The notes below the pieces were generated by a model. The model ran no database searches and was not told where the DNA came from. It was given only the letters and a program-made list of their open reading frames with translations. From positions 70,962,418-71,026,417 of the forward strand of contig OY978526.1 in assembly GCA_963854835.1 (NCBI GenBank): DNA of 64,000 nucleotides. The letters run 5' to 3'. Position 1 is the first letter of the stretch. Each line of letters opens with the position of its first letter. Shown in pieces: positions 1-11,945 of the stretch. The stretch is from Megamerina dolium. Taxonomy: Eukaryota > Arthropoda > Insecta > Diptera > Megamerinidae. The translations under genes were made by a program, and so were the position numbers.

Positions 1-395
1 GATTGAATGGTGTTCGCTGAGAAATTTCATTCCCGTAGGGAAGTCAAGGAACGGTGTGAGCCAATTATCTCAATAAGAGAGCGCTCACCTAGGCCAAAAG
101 GGGCTTGATGTGATACTGCGCGGATAGTGTTCAATTCCTACTCACTGAACCAAGCAAAGATGTTTATGAACCTCACAAGATTCCTTATTGGAACTTGTGA
201 GAGTGCTGCCAGATTGTTTAAGTAGTAATACCCCAGAAATTGTTTCCTCCTAATACAGAATGTAGGGCAGTTGTACAATAGGTGCGTGACTGTCTCCATT
301 TCATCATGATCATTGCAACTCCTGCAAAAATCATATGTCAGATGACTTTTTTTTTTAAGTCAATTTGTGATTTAGCACGGTTTTTGTTAACTTCT

Positions 396-590
396 GGCTA
401 CAACTGGTTCCAACTGCTGCCACAGATGAGGGATTCCATCCATCTTTTTTGGACAGCGTTGCATTTGCATTGAAGCGTGGGTGGCACTCACGCTAACTAC
501 TGGCTACAACTGCTTCCAACTGCTGCCACAGATGAGGGATTCCATCCATCGCTGAGTGCCACCCACGCATTGGAGCGTGGGTGGCACTCA
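396..590. repeat. Tandem duplication with a perfect 16-bp hairpin
   Basis: About 50 nt at 396-446 recur at 503-553, a spacing of about 107 bp, inside the dead LINE. At 553-590 the sequence tgagtgccacccacgc is followed by six bases and then its exact reverse complement. The right arm also occurs alone at 475-490. This looks like local rearrangement of LINE sequence rather than a functional structure. Confidence 0.7.
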
Positions 591-696
591 GGATGCAAAC
601 GACTCTGGGTAAAACATCGTTCTGTTTGATCCAAGTGAATGCAGTGAGAATGGCTTTGACCTCCATCTGAAATACACTGCAGTAACTAGGGAGACG

Positions 697-1059
697 GTGG
701 GTGCCGTAGCTCAGTGGTTAGTGTGTTCGCCTTCTGATCTGTAGGTCGTGGTTGAATACCCGGCTGATAACAAATTTTATATCGAAAAGATTTTTCTTTC
801 GAATGGTACCCACCTGTCGGCAAGCAATTGGCAATTCTTCCGACAGTAACAACTTGCCATGAAAAAGCTTCTAAAAAGAACTCTGTGACAAAGCTCAGAA
901 AAAGTGATGTCACAAGTGTTCTGCCGTTCGGAACCGGCTAAAATAAGTAGGTCCATTCTAATACTGTCCAAAATTTAAGACGCACAACAGTAATAGAAGA
1001 GAAGCTCGGCCAATGAGCCCTTTGGGGCTTTAAGTGCCACATATTTATTTTTTTTTTTT
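697..1059 (+). mobile_element. Full-length tRNA-derived SINE with a 14-bp target-site duplication
   Basis: The 5' head resembles a tRNA gene with internal pol III promoter boxes (tagctcagtgg as A box, a damaged ggttgaataccc as B box). A unique body follows, ending gtgccacatatttattt and a T-rich tail. The duplication taactagggagacg is exact at 683-696 and 1060-1073. The insertion splits the RNase H coding region of the surrounding LINE, so the SINE is younger than that LINE copy. About ten other copies occur in this window. Confidence 0.9.
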
Positions 1060-1215
1060 TAACTAGGGAGACGAAATGAAATAATTATAATGAGTTTATC
1101 CAAATATAAGTCACCTTCCACCCTTACGTCAAACTTAAAGCCATTTGTAAAGATGCGAGTGCAATTCGGTATAAATCCCTCTGCCTCTCATACTTGTACA
1201 TCTGGGAAAATAGTA

Positions 1216-2640
1216 CGGAACCTCCTCACAATAGACTAAAAAGGCTTGATACAATCAAATGAAGTATTTATATTGATATTACTTCAAATGCTGGTATGAC
1301 CTATGGTACTGGATGACCATTAATTCAGATCTTTGAACCTTCTGCTAACCTCGTAAGTCAACTGGTATGAGGTTTAGAATCACGTCGAGTCCCAATGACG
1401 GTATTATTATAAGCCTTTCACATAAAAATATCAATTTTTTATGGGAGCCTTCCTAAAAAGCGAAGATAGGATAGAAGTATCTTCCGACAAAATGTTAAGA
1501 TGGAAAAATTAATGTGTGTCGGTCTTACATTTTATCTCTCCTTAGGTGACACCTTGGCAGCCGTGGCGATATTTACCGATTTTCGAGTATTTTTAGTTTC
1601 ATTTTGTATGGAAGCTCCTATAAGGAGCAGAGATATGTGATAAAAGTGTAGCTCTGCGATCAGTTGAAGCGAACTTAGTAAGACATTGAGTTTTGTTGGG
1701 TAGTTCCCCTAAGATCTCCTTGTGAGTGCCGTAGCTCAGTGGTTAGTGTGTTGGCCTTCTGATCTGTATTTCGTGGGTTCAATCCCCGGCTGAAGCATAA
1801 TGTAATGGTAGAGAAGCTCGACCAAAGAGCCTTTCGGGGCTTATAAGTGCCACATATTTATTTTTTTTATCCCCTAAAAAGTACAGATGGTGTGTAAATT
1901 TGTTACAAAAACATATTGGGGAGAAGAAATTAGTATGATTTGGTTATACATTTTTGGGCGACCCCTGAACAGCTGTGGCATTATTTCTTGATTATCCTCG
2001 CATTTGTTTGAACTGTTACCTCATGTTGGCCCAATCCTTACCATTTTTTTTATTCACACATTTTGTACGGTAGTTCAAAACTTATTCTTACAATTATCAT
2101 TATTCTAATCAGGTTTGCCACCTAGTGAACTTTCCCCTATTATTCTATTATTCAAGCCTCATTAGCAGTTATTCTTTCGCTCAATGTCATAGAAATTCTT
2201 GTAAATATTATTCCAATTATGATTCCATTATTCCAATACTTTGTAAGAAATAATGCCATAGATTATTATTGAGTATTATAAAAATTTGTATTGCATGAGT
2301 AGATAGATTCTTAGAATAGATAGATAGATTCTTTAGATAAGAGATATTTTCTATGAGTTTAGGATTTATCATTTCAACGTTCAAAAATTACATTAAAAGA
2401 TCGAAGCATGTAGAAAAAATAATTTTTATGTTTTTAAAGACCACATAAATAGCGTTTTTTGCCAACTGTCAAAGCTGACGCTTGTTTAAGTCCCATCAGT
2501 TGCCCCTTTAGGACAAGATGGAGTTTTTTATGATATTAGATTCATTAAACTATAATTTTTATTCTCTGATTAAGATAGGGATTCTTTTTAAAATTATCGA
2601 AAACCTCGGGATCAGCTTGAAGCCCGAAAATTAGCATCCC
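1216..2640. other. Upstream bnl intron, no gene seen
   Basis: Apart from the deleted SINE, this is AT-rich sequence with two weakly similar stretches (around 1440-1630 and 1870-1990) that share a gacaccttggcagccgtggc-like motif. They are probably decayed repeats. No coding region or RNA gene is recognisable. Confidence 0.5.
1722..1869 (+). mobile_element. Internally deleted copy of the tRNA-derived SINE
   Basis: The tRNA-like head is well kept here (tagctcagtgg and ggttcaatccccggctg). It is joined directly to the last 90 nt of the element (gagaagctcg to gtgccacatattta), so about 200 nt of the body is missing. It has the best B box of the family in this window. Confidence 0.85.
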
Positions 2641-2700
2641 TTATATATAAAATGTATTCAACGAATTTTTTTTTGATTTTTTGTTTTAATTTCTTTGCAG

Positions 2701-2804
2701 CAATATTACAGCGTTCAACTGTTGATATTGGACGCATTAAAATACAAAGTGTGGCAACCTGTCTATATTTATGCATGGATCAATGTGGCACAGCCTATGG
2801 TTCG
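2701..2804 (+). CDS. bnl: branchless FGF-core exon (104 nt)
   Basis: This internal exon of a secreted fibroblast growth factor reads ILQRSTVDIGRIKIQSVATC followed by LYLCMDQCGTAYGS. It matches the first half of the beta-trefoil core of the FGF1/9-like class to which Drosophila Branchless belongs; the FGF8-like Pyramus and Thisbe look different here. The acceptor is a long T-rich tract ending ttctttgcag at 2700. The donor is TCG|gtaagt at 2804/2805. The exon enters in the middle of a codon, with two bases completing it, and leaves in phase 0, which joins exactly to the Lys that opens the exon at 23752. Exons for the signal peptide and N-terminal region lie outside the window. In flies Bnl signals through the receptor Breathless to guide tracheal branching. 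Confidence 0.88.
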
Positions 2805-2805
2805 G

Positions 2806-4390
2806 TAAGTAAAATTAATAAAAAAAAAAAAATAAAAAAAATAGAATTAAGATTCATATAATTAATGGAATAACTAAAGTATATAGTACGAGTATTATTG
2901 AATTGGATTTCTTTTACAAATAATCATGAACTCAATTTATTGACAAATATTTTTTTTTTATTGTCTGTAAATAATACAATAAATAATGGCATTGTTGATG
3001 TCATTGTCAATTGTAAGTAAATAGAAAAAAAAAAAAATAAATAGATAAATGTACATTTGAGCTAGTTGCAGTATATACACTCATATTATATGCAGTTATG
3101 GTAAACCTCTAACAATAGAAGTCACATAAAATATGTCATCACAATGTGAATGTAATACAAAAACGATTATCCTTTTTCTTTTTCGTATACTTCATTCAAG
3201 ATGTGGTACTTTATTTTTCACACACACACACACACACATACATCATTGATAAACTGAATGAAAAAAGGGGAAATATGAAAAAAAAGTATTTACCCTCGAT
3301 TGTTTTGATCTGTATGGTGGTATATCCTTTTCACAACTGCAGTGTGATTATAACACTCACGTTCAACATTCAATATTATACGATTATATTACAAGTATTT
3401 TTTTTTGAGTCAAGGATGAAAGGATACCTCAAATGAATAGATGAAATACAACTCTGAAAGTTATATGGAATTGATCCCCATAGTAATATAACACTCCTAT
3501 GTGGTATTGCCTGTGATTTTCTCATATCCTTGTCAGACTCCTGCCGTGCGATTGAACAAGAAAAACCTTAATAGCAAAAAAAAAAAAAAAACAAGTAATT
3601 AATTGTTTTGAGTTTGGCTGAATGTTACATTTTTAAAAAATATATAACAATTTTTTTTATGTGTTTTTAAAACTAGAACTTGTTTACTTTCTGGTGTTAT
3701 CGTTCTCTTTTGTGTAATTTCTGTGAAACAAAAAAAATTTTTTTTTTTATTTTTTATGTATGTATGTATTATTGACTTTTTATTGGTTTTGTTTTTGTTA
3801 AATGTACCGCATAAAAATAATTACACATGTGACACATTTTAAGGCGCCAAACATTTGTCATGCCTAATGTCATGTATCAGTATCAGGATACTCTCGTTCG
3901 TATATATGGAACATGGACATTATATTCAATTTTTCTCTTATTTATTATACTTGTATTTGACATATTTAGTCTTTGTGGTCGGTCTTTTTACGAAATAAAG
4001 ATTTATTTTTCTAGTTTACAAATTATATCAGAAATCAGAGATTGAAGTAGATAGTAATCTTTAAATTATTGTTTCGAAAATGTTAGGGAAACATGTCATT
4101 TCTACGTAATTTGAGTACGAAAGACTAGGTTCGCTCTGTTTAGGCATAGCTTCAAGTAAATTTTTGTTCAAAAGCTGATTTTGGTGATTTTGGCTCAGTG
4201 AAAGTGTACTATTATTTTTGATAAATCTTGAGAATATTTCACTTGAACAACAAAATAGTACACTACAAAAATATTTGACAACATTCTCTTCATATGGGAA
4301 AATAATCGCCATACAAAAAAATTTTTTTTTTATATAAAAATAGACAAATCTATATAGAAGATATGTCTGAATTTAATTTTATTACATTAA
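2806..4390. other. Intronic AT-rich sequence with a (CA)n microsatellite
   Basis: It contains poly-A and poly-T tracts and a CA dinucleotide run at about 3219-3238. Short open frames here are interrupted by homopolymers and show no recognisable protein. No gene is seen. Confidence 0.6.
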
Positions 4391-6110
4391 AGCTTTGGGT
4401 ACTTCCGTAGAAACACTACAATTATAAAATTCAATTCATAACTCAGTTGATTTATAAACAGAATCACTTCAAAATTTATAATGAATAATATTTTGATTCA
4501 AAAAATATGATTTCTGAAGTTTCAGAATGGTGCATCGATTTTTATTTTAAAAATCTGACATTTGATTGAAATTGAAGTTGCAATTTTGCTTACAATGCAA
4601 TGTTGGTGAAAAAAATTGTATATCTAATATTTTCGAATTAGCCGCTGAATAATAACGATACCTTCCATAACAATTTCTCTCATTTTTATATGAATTACCA
4701 AATATTTGTATAGAAATTATATTTATTTCAAAACGAAATAACTTGAAATTTTCATTACGATATTATTTTGGTTAAAAAGTCGAATTTTTAAAGTTTCCGA
4801 AGAAGGCATTGAAAAATAACGGTAACTTTCATATCAATTTCTCTCATTTTTATATGAATTACCAAATATTTGTATAGAAATTATATTTATTTCAAAACGA
4901 AATAACTTGAAATTTTCATTACGATATTATTTTGGTTAAAAAGTCGAATTTTTAAAGTTTCCGAAGAAGGCATTGAAAAATAACGGTAACTTTCATATCA
5001 ATTTCTCTCATTTTTATATGAATTACCAAATATTTGTATAGAAATTATATTTATTTCAAAACGAAATAACTTGAAATTTTGATTACGATATTATTTTGGT
5101 TAAAAAGTCGAATTTTTAAAGTTTCCGAAGAAGGCATTGAAAAATAACGGTAACTTTCATATCAATTTCTCTCATTTTTATATGAATTACCAAATATTTG
5201 TATAGAAATTATATTTATTTCTAAACGAAAAGACTTGAAATTTTCACTACGTTATTATTTTGGTTAAAAAGTCGAATTTTTAAAGTTTCCGAAGAAGGCA
5301 TTGAAAAATAACGGTAACTTTCATATAAATTTGTCAGTTTTCGTTGAAAAAGTACAAATTTTGTTTAGAAAATTATATTTATAAATGTAATATTCTGAAA
5401 TTTTGTGTATATGTGAAATAATTTTTGTGAAAAATTGGATTCACCGAGTTTCCAAATGAATGATGTTTTAAAAATTAACTGTACCTTCTAAATAAATGTT
5501 TTTGATTTTTCAATGAAAAGATACCATTTCATAATGGGACTATATTTATTTATGCACGAAAATTACTTGCAATTTTATTTAGAGTGCGATTTTGATGAAA
5601 AAATATTATTCCCAAAACATATTTTAGAAAATAATGTCAAATTCCATAGAAATATGTCGCTTTTTTTGTATATTTGTGTGTATTTATGAGCAGAATTGCT
5701 ACAAATTTCGTTAAGAATACTATTTTAAAGATGAAATCAAATTTTTAAGGTTTTAAATCGATGCATTCAAAAATAATGGTGCTTCACATATAAAATATGC
5801 GAATTTTGTTTAAAATATGCAAAATTTGTATGACAACCATGATGATTTGTAAATGAAATTACCTTAACTTTGGTGAGGAACATTATTTTGGTGAAAAAAT
5901 ATATGTGTCGAAATTTCAGAATGATTCAACGAAAAATAACGGTATCTTACATACAAAATTTTCAATTTTCGTTAAAAAAAAGTGAACATTTTGTATTGGT
6001 ACTCTTATTTATTTATGAATAAAATGACATTAAATTTTATTTATAATTCTATTTTAGTGAAAAAATAAGATTTACAAATATTGCTTTCAAAAAAAATTGC
6101 GATATGCTTT
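4390..6110. repeat. 164-bp satellite: homogenised core with decayed flanking copies
   Basis: The phrase tgaattaccaaatatttg recurs at 4691, 4855, 5019 and 5183, a constant period of 164 bp. Units between about 4640 and 5330 are nearly identical. Both sides (about 4390-4640 and 5330-6110) carry degenerate versions sharing pieces such as ttattttggt, gaaaaataacggta and cgaaatttcagaatg. The pattern fits an old tandem array in which the middle was recently re-homogenised by unequal exchange. No open reading frame spans the unit. Confidence 0.88.
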
Positions 6111-8264
6111 ATAGCAGTTGAGTCAAATATGAGCAAAAACTTGCTAGAAAAGATTTGTATGACTTTATTATTAAATCTAAACAAATAGCACTTTAATTTA
6201 TTGTATTCTATGTATTTAGGTATTAAAATTGTAGAACTTGTCAGTTATCTAACACCATTCACAAGTCCACTAGTGTTATTAGAAAAGCTATATTCTTGGC
6301 GATCTTTCAATATCACTGTCGATCATTAGCCATCAACAAAAACTTTTTAGAAAATACAGCAAAACCTATTGATTATTTAGAGAATATAATAAATATGAGA
6401 GATCATGAATTACAGATACATTTGCTGATCTTCAATATCGATCAACAAAAGATCAAGTCAATGCGTAGATGAATTTAAGAAACATCGCTAGATCGTGTTA
6501 TCGATCATTAAAAGTGAGTTCTTTAATTTGAAGAAAACATTATTTTTGTAACTTTTTACCCATTATTTATAAAAAAAAAAAAAATGAGAAATAAGAATAG
6601 CATTCTATGTAATTTCAACGTTTTTGTCGATCTTCACAACAAACACTTTCCTTAGCGATCAGTAGTAGAAAAGTCATATAACTGAGAATGTTTTTTTTTT
6701 CCAATATATATTTCTAAAGATAATAATAAAATAAGTGAAGGCTTTTATTTCTTTTTTTTTCTGCTTTCAAATGATATTATTTAATCGACCATTGCAAAAT
6801 ACTTCCAACGATCTTGTTAGTGATCATTACCAAAATGTACTCTACTTTTGGACGACAAATCTTTTTCAGCTATACATTTTACGTAAATAGTTTTAAACTA
6901 TCATCTTTATAGATGTTTTTTAACGAAATTTAAGTCACCTACACAATTAACGAAAGAACTATATTTGGTATTACTTCGTGATCATTACAATGATCATGGA
7001 GTAATGTTCTAGGCGATGGTATTTCATTACAAATTTTATTCTAAAGAAAGAGAAATTTACAAATTAGAATGTAAATATGAAAAATTAAAATTAAATTTTG
7101 TTTATTTTGATTCTTTTTATCGTAAATTATTTTTAAAAAGAAAATAATAAAAATGCTTTCACAGACCGCCTCCTATGTTCGTTGAACAAATATTTGAATT
7201 ATTAATTACTGAAACACATTAAAATATTTGGAGGAGAAACTTGAAAACATATTTCCAATACATTTACATAATTCGATTTTATTAGAATCAACTCCCTTTT
7301 TCAATAAAATAACTATAACTAAACATATTAAATATATTATTTCTAATGATCACTGATCATCACTTGTCTATATGTATGTAGTAGTGCATAGAGTCTCATC
7401 ACAGTATTAGTTATGCTCTTAAAACAATGGGAGGTCCAACTTACACACACATACTCGTGCTACAATCATTGGTCACCATCATCATCATCATCATCGTCAT
7501 CAGCGTAGCCACATGGTAACACTAATGCGTTACAAATTAATTGTCTGCATCCATCCGCACTCTTATTATTATCATTATTATCCTGTCGTCGCGATAACTA
7601 ACGTACTATGTACGTATAATCGGCAAACGGCGACAAAACTATCTCATCAACACCATAGTGTGACGGTGTAAAAATGTTATGTTTCACCAAAACAGTCGGT
7701 CATAAAGTTAGTCAGTCCACTCCAGTGCAGTTCTCCACTGCCAGGTGATAATTTTTTAAAATCATTTCTCTTAATTGAACATCAATTCTATCCATTCTAT
7801 GTACCTATAGATACTGTTGGTGTACATATGGTGACCACGAATAGTCTTTTGATAGAGCCCTTTTTTTATTTTATTTGTATTCTTACTATGAGTAAAATTA
7901 TTCAGCCTTTTGAGCGGTTAGACAGAACCACCACTTTATTATATATCACTTTCAAGCATTTAAATTATCTTCATTGATAATTATTATTTGAGTTATGTGT
8001 CAGTTTTTGCCTTATTCCATGGCACACATGAATATTCCTATTATGAACATGTATATAATATAGTTTGGAAATAGTTTATTAGTTAGAGTCGAGTGTATGG
8101 AGATGATGCAGATGAGGAGAGAGTAGGCGTTTTGAATATTCCATTTGAGTTTTGTGGTATTTTTTTTCTTCTTTTGACTGCATTTTGGTATTTTAATTCC
8201 TTATGGCGCCATGTGTGGTTCTTTCTTGACATTTATACATAATTTTATATGTACTATATATATG

Positions 8265-8298
<34 letters not shown>

Positions 8299-9886
8299 AG
8301 CAATAATATTTTTATGCCAAATTGTTAAGTGAATATCATCAAAGGAAAAAATATTGTAATTTAATTTCCTCTTCCTCTTCAAGTGAATGCGATAAGCCAG
8401 TACATGAAGTGTAGTTAAAGGAAATGAATTAAGATGTGTTTGTGGTTTTTCTCAATTGACTTAATTAAATTGAGAATCGTTAGAGCGAAATAGGCTTTGA
8501 AACTACTCTGAATCTTATCTTGATAAATACTTAATTATTATGCAATAAGATGAATTGAAATTTTCTTTCATTAAAGTTACTATCATGATTTGTTTTTGTT
8601 CTAAAAATATCTATAGAAAATTTCAAGTGAAAAACAAGCAACAATAAAATCCGGATTTTTTTGAAAAATTATGTGTTGGAATTTTTATATTTTTCCACAC
8701 TTGAGCTAGATATTTTTTCATGTGGTTTAGAGAAAAAGCATTTCAATTAATAGAGTACAAATACATTTTCAAATTCGCTCAATTTTTACTTGTAATTCCA
8801 CCAAAAATCAGTGTAATTTTAAGAAATTGCTCTATCGCAAACAACTGTCGGGAAATATACAATTCAAAATTCGCATTTCTATAGGAATAATCTAAAGCGC
8901 ACAAAGAAATAATGAAAATGGCTTATAACACCTAGCGTCAGGCATCTGGTTTATAGCAAATAGCATAAAATTATAGCGTCAAGTACCACAAAAAAATGCA
9001 AAAAAAAAAACCAGAAAGTTTCTTCGCAAATTTCTCCTAAATTAAATATGATATAGCTTAACTTTTTACGGAAAAAATCCCATAGAATCGATCTCAAATG
9101 AAATCAATATGGTATAAACTAGGTTAGATCGCATACCATACAAATAAAATAAGTTTGAAGTATATACCCCTTATTTGGAAGTATAATTTTTCGAACCCAA
9201 TGAAAAACAGCCAAAATGCTATTTTCATCGTAACTTTGTTGTTTGACGTCCAATTTGTAAATATTATATATCATTAAAATTTTCTCGATGATCACTACAT
9301 TTGTTTCTCAGACATCACAAATATCCATGGGCAGATTCGGCTAGTGGAGTGAGGAACTGAGGGTTGTTCTCTATAAACTTGTATTGTTTTTACTTATAGC
9401 GCTGCAACCATTAACATTTAAATAATCCTTTGCCAGCGAAATATTTTTATACTTTCATAAATAACAATTCTACTGCGCTTTGATATTATAGTCCAATTAT
9501 ACAAAATTATACCATACACCTGGTGATACGAACTCATTGTGGACAATGTTCTTGTAATCATAAAAATACTATTACCTTGAGCGACATTGTCTTCATTTCT
9601 AATTGCTCCAAAAAAATTTGTTTTTGTGGAGTTTGGCTCATCTTCCTTGGGCAGATTTGGGGCTTAGTTTCTGAAATAGGGGAAGTTTTTGGACTTTTAA
9701 GCAATTTTTGGGAATCAGTTCGGCGCAAAACAAGCACACATATTCCGATAGGCCAAATATTCAGTCAAAATACCATAGAGATATTTAATTCCAATTTCAG
9801 GAATTTCTATGAAAATTTTTACTGATCTTTAGTCAATTCACGCATGGTTTTTGTGGAATTTGTGAGGATCACTAATATCGGTTATA
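6111..9886. other. Intronic sequence without a recognisable gene
   Basis: AT-rich sequence with a CAT/ATC-type trinucleotide run at about 7475-7505 and a TA repeat at about 8265-8294. Many copies of gatcat/gatcgat-like words occur between 6300 and 7000. The 100-codon open frame at 9523-9825 has no family features and I do not call it a gene. Possible enhancer content cannot be judged by eye. Confidence 0.5.
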
Positions 9887-10409
9887 ACCTAGACAGACGG
9901 CAGCTTAATTCCGGATTCCGGCACACTTAATCCGATTAAAATATTAACCGGACAGACGGCAATATTGCGGATTAACTAAACGGCTGATTGCTGTTTTATT
10001 AGGTCTACTCACTTATATTACTATCACTATCAATTTCTGTCACCTGTCACTCTCGATATGAGAAAATCTACAAGAAGTACGTGAACTGAAAACTATTAGA
10101 AACTTGTAAATTGACATTCACCGCTCTTAATTGACAGCTGGGTTTATTTGTTTACCAAGGCTTTTCATGTTGAAAACTGTTAACAATTGTTGAAAGTTTT
10201 TTGTTAGCGAACACACCTAATATTTGGTAAAATGATTGGAGAATAATTCACAATGGACAATTTTCAGCAGTGTTGCCATCGCAAATTGCCCTAATCCTCT
10301 TTTATTTTGAGAATTAACTCATACAGTTAATACGGATTAGCTGCAGTTAATGCCCGAGTTAATTCGAATTAACTCGGTAATCCGGAATTAGGCTGCCGTC
10401 TGTCTAGGC
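9887..10409 (+). mobile_element. TA-flanked MITE, copy 1 (523 bp)
   Basis: Long terminal inverted repeats begin cctagacagacggcagc and close with the complement at 10409. TA lies on both sides (9885-9886 and 10410-10411). There is no coding capacity. Near the right end is the palindrome gagttaattcgaattaactc. Copies at 46596-47122 and 51608-52131 define the same ends. TA target and hairpin-like ends suggest a non-autonomous Tc1/mariner-type element. Confidence 0.88.
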
Positions 10410-10556
10410 TATTAGCCAACATATTTCTCATCATTTATATCCTCACGATCGCTTTGAAATTCAGTATTCTACTCATGAATATACAGTATTTTGGATATTT
10501 TTATATGAAGTGCGCAAAAAACGATCGAGGTACTGAGATTTTATGCATATTATGTT

Positions 10557-11945
10557 ATGCACCAGCTCATAAGCAGAATATGGTCGGATGAAAGCATGCC
10601 TGATGATTGGAGGCTCAGTGTTCTCTGTCCTGTACATAAAAAAGGAGACCCCACAATTTGCGCCAACTACCGTGAAATAAGTCTCCTGAGCATCGCGTAC
10701 AAGGTTCTATCGAGCGTACTGTGTGAAAGGTTGAAGCCTATGCTCAGCAACCTGATTGGACCTTATCAGTGTGGCTTCAGACCTGGTAAATCCACCATCG
10801 ACCAGATTTTCACACTGCGCCAAATCCTGGAGAAGACCCAAGAAAAACAGATCGACACACACCACCTATTTGTTGATTATAAAGCCGCTTTCGACAGTCC
10901 GGTAAGGGATTACCTCTACGCAACAATGTCTGAGTTCGGTATTCCTGCAAAGCTCATTCGACTTTGTAGAATGACACTGCATAACTCCCGTTGTGCAGTG
11001 AAAATTGGGAAGGACCTCTCCGCACCGTTTAATACCGAACGGCGTTTCAGACAAGGTGATTCGTTATCGTGCGACTTCTTCAATCTTATTATGGAGAAAA
11101 TAATACGAGCTGCTGATCTACGACATAATGGCACTATCTTCAACAAAAGTGTCATGCTGTTAGCGTATGCCGACGATATTGACATAATCGGCATGAACAC
11201 GCGAGCAGTCAGTGCAGCATTCTCAGAGTTGGAAAGAGAGTCGCGTCGGATGGGTCTCACGGTGAACGAGGGCAAGACGAAGTATCTAGTGTCAACAAAC
11301 AAAGAGTCCCGGCGTCTTGGACAGCACGTCACTGTTGACAACTACGCTTTTGAAGTAGTAAGGGACTTTGTCTATCTTGGAACCAGCATTAACAGCAGTA
11401 ATGACGTCAGCTTGGAGATCATGCGTAGGATAACTCTTGCTAACAGGTGTTACTTTGGGCTGAGTAAGCAATTGAGAAGTCGAGCCCTCTCTCGAAGAAC
11501 GAAAACTACTCTCTACAAGTCTCTCATCATGCCTGTCCTAACATATGGCGCTGAAGCCTGGACAATTTCCACCTCGGATGAGCGAATACTTGGAGTTTTC
11601 GAGAGAAAAGTCCTACGCAGGATCTTTGGACCTATTTGCCTTGGTGGCGAGTACCGAATAAGGTACAACCATGAGCTGTACGAGCTGTATGCCGATATTG
11701 ACATAGTAAAGCGCATCAAAATCCAGCGGCTGCGCTGGCTAGGTCATGTCGAGCGAATGGAAGAACACGCTCCAGCTAAGAAGGTGTTATATTCGGAACC
11801 CGCTGGAGGACGACGCAAAAGAGGAAGACCAAACCTCCGGTGGAAAGACCAAGTACTGGAGAACCTGACGGCGCTTGGAATTTCTAACTGGCGCCAGCTA
11901 GCGAAGAACAGAGATGGCTGGCGAAGCATGTTATTTTCGGCCTAA
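10557..11945 (+). CDS. Reverse transcriptase fragment of a non-LTR retrotransposon
   Basis: The 462-codon open frame is uninterrupted. RT blocks appear in order: CPVHKKGD and NYREISLLS near the start, FVDYKAAFDS with the first catalytic Asp, a FRQGDSLSCDFFN block, and AYADDIDIIG with the Asp pair at about 11163. After the RT comes a thumb/C-terminal region ending in GRRKRGRPNLRWKDQV. The endonuclease and the N-terminal RT blocks are missing, so the protein cannot drive retrotransposition alone. The ATG at 10557 lies partly in the target duplication and is fortuitous. The clade is unclear to me. Confidence 0.88.
   Translation: MHQLISRIWSDESMPDDWRLSVLCPVHKKGDPTICANYREISLLSIAYKVLSSVLCERLKPMLSNLIGPYQCGFRPGKSTIDQIFTLRQILEKTQEKQIDTHHLFVDYKAAFDSPVRDYLYATMSEFGIPAKLIRLCRMTLHNSRCAVKIGKDLSAPFNTERRFRQGDSLSCDFFNLIMEKIIRAADLRHNGTIFNKSVMLLAYADDIDIIGMNTRAVSAAFSELERESRRMGLTVNEGKTKYLVSTNKESRRLGQHVTVDNYAFEVVRDFVYLGTSINSSNDVSLEIMRRITLANRCYFGLSKQLRSRALSRRTKTTLYKSLIMPVLTYGAEAWTISTSDERILGVFERKVLRRIFGPICLGGEYRIRYNHELYELYADIDIVKRIKIQRLRWLGHVERMEEHAPAKKVLYSEPAGGRRKRGRPNLRWKDQVLENLTALGISNWRQLAKNRDGWRSMLFSA

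Larger units (their letters stand above)
1..1215 (-). mobile_element. 3' part of an RNase H-bearing non-LTR retrotransposon (decayed, interrupted by a SINE)
   Basis: Read on the minus strand, this is the C-terminal end of a jockey/I-type LINE polyprotein. Near 1075-1165 it reads FTNGFKFDVRVEGDLYL, which corresponds to the start of an RNase H domain, where TDGS is usual; the catalytic Asp and the Ser are changed. The reading continues across the SINE at 697-1059 into SYCSVFQMEVKAILTAF, the RNase H Glu region. Near 330-250 a zinc-knuckle-like tail (CRSC then HLLYNC) follows, and translation stops at 138-140. Positions 1-137 are the 3' UTR. Stops at about 320-480 and a tandem duplication show it is dead. 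The exact clade is not certain. Confidence 0.75.

Noticed and set aside
700..770. tRNA-like sequences with A and B boxes
   Set aside because: They are heads of SINE copies; the cloverleaf is damaged and each is joined to the SINE body, so they are not tRNA genes.
1707..1877. tcccctaa on both sides of the deleted SINE as a target duplication
   Set aside because: The left copy is about 8 bp away from the SINE start, so it is not a clean duplication.
3146..3436. 96-codon open frame with a His-Thr run
   Set aside because: It crosses a CA microsatellite and has no recognisable domain.
4640..5330. CRISPR-like regular repeats
   Set aside because: Units of 164 bp are contiguous with no unique spacers; this is a satellite in a eukaryotic intron.
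9523..9825. 100-codon open frame in the bnl intron
   Set aside because: Cys- and Phe-rich frame without domain features, in AT-rich intronic DNA; likely chance.
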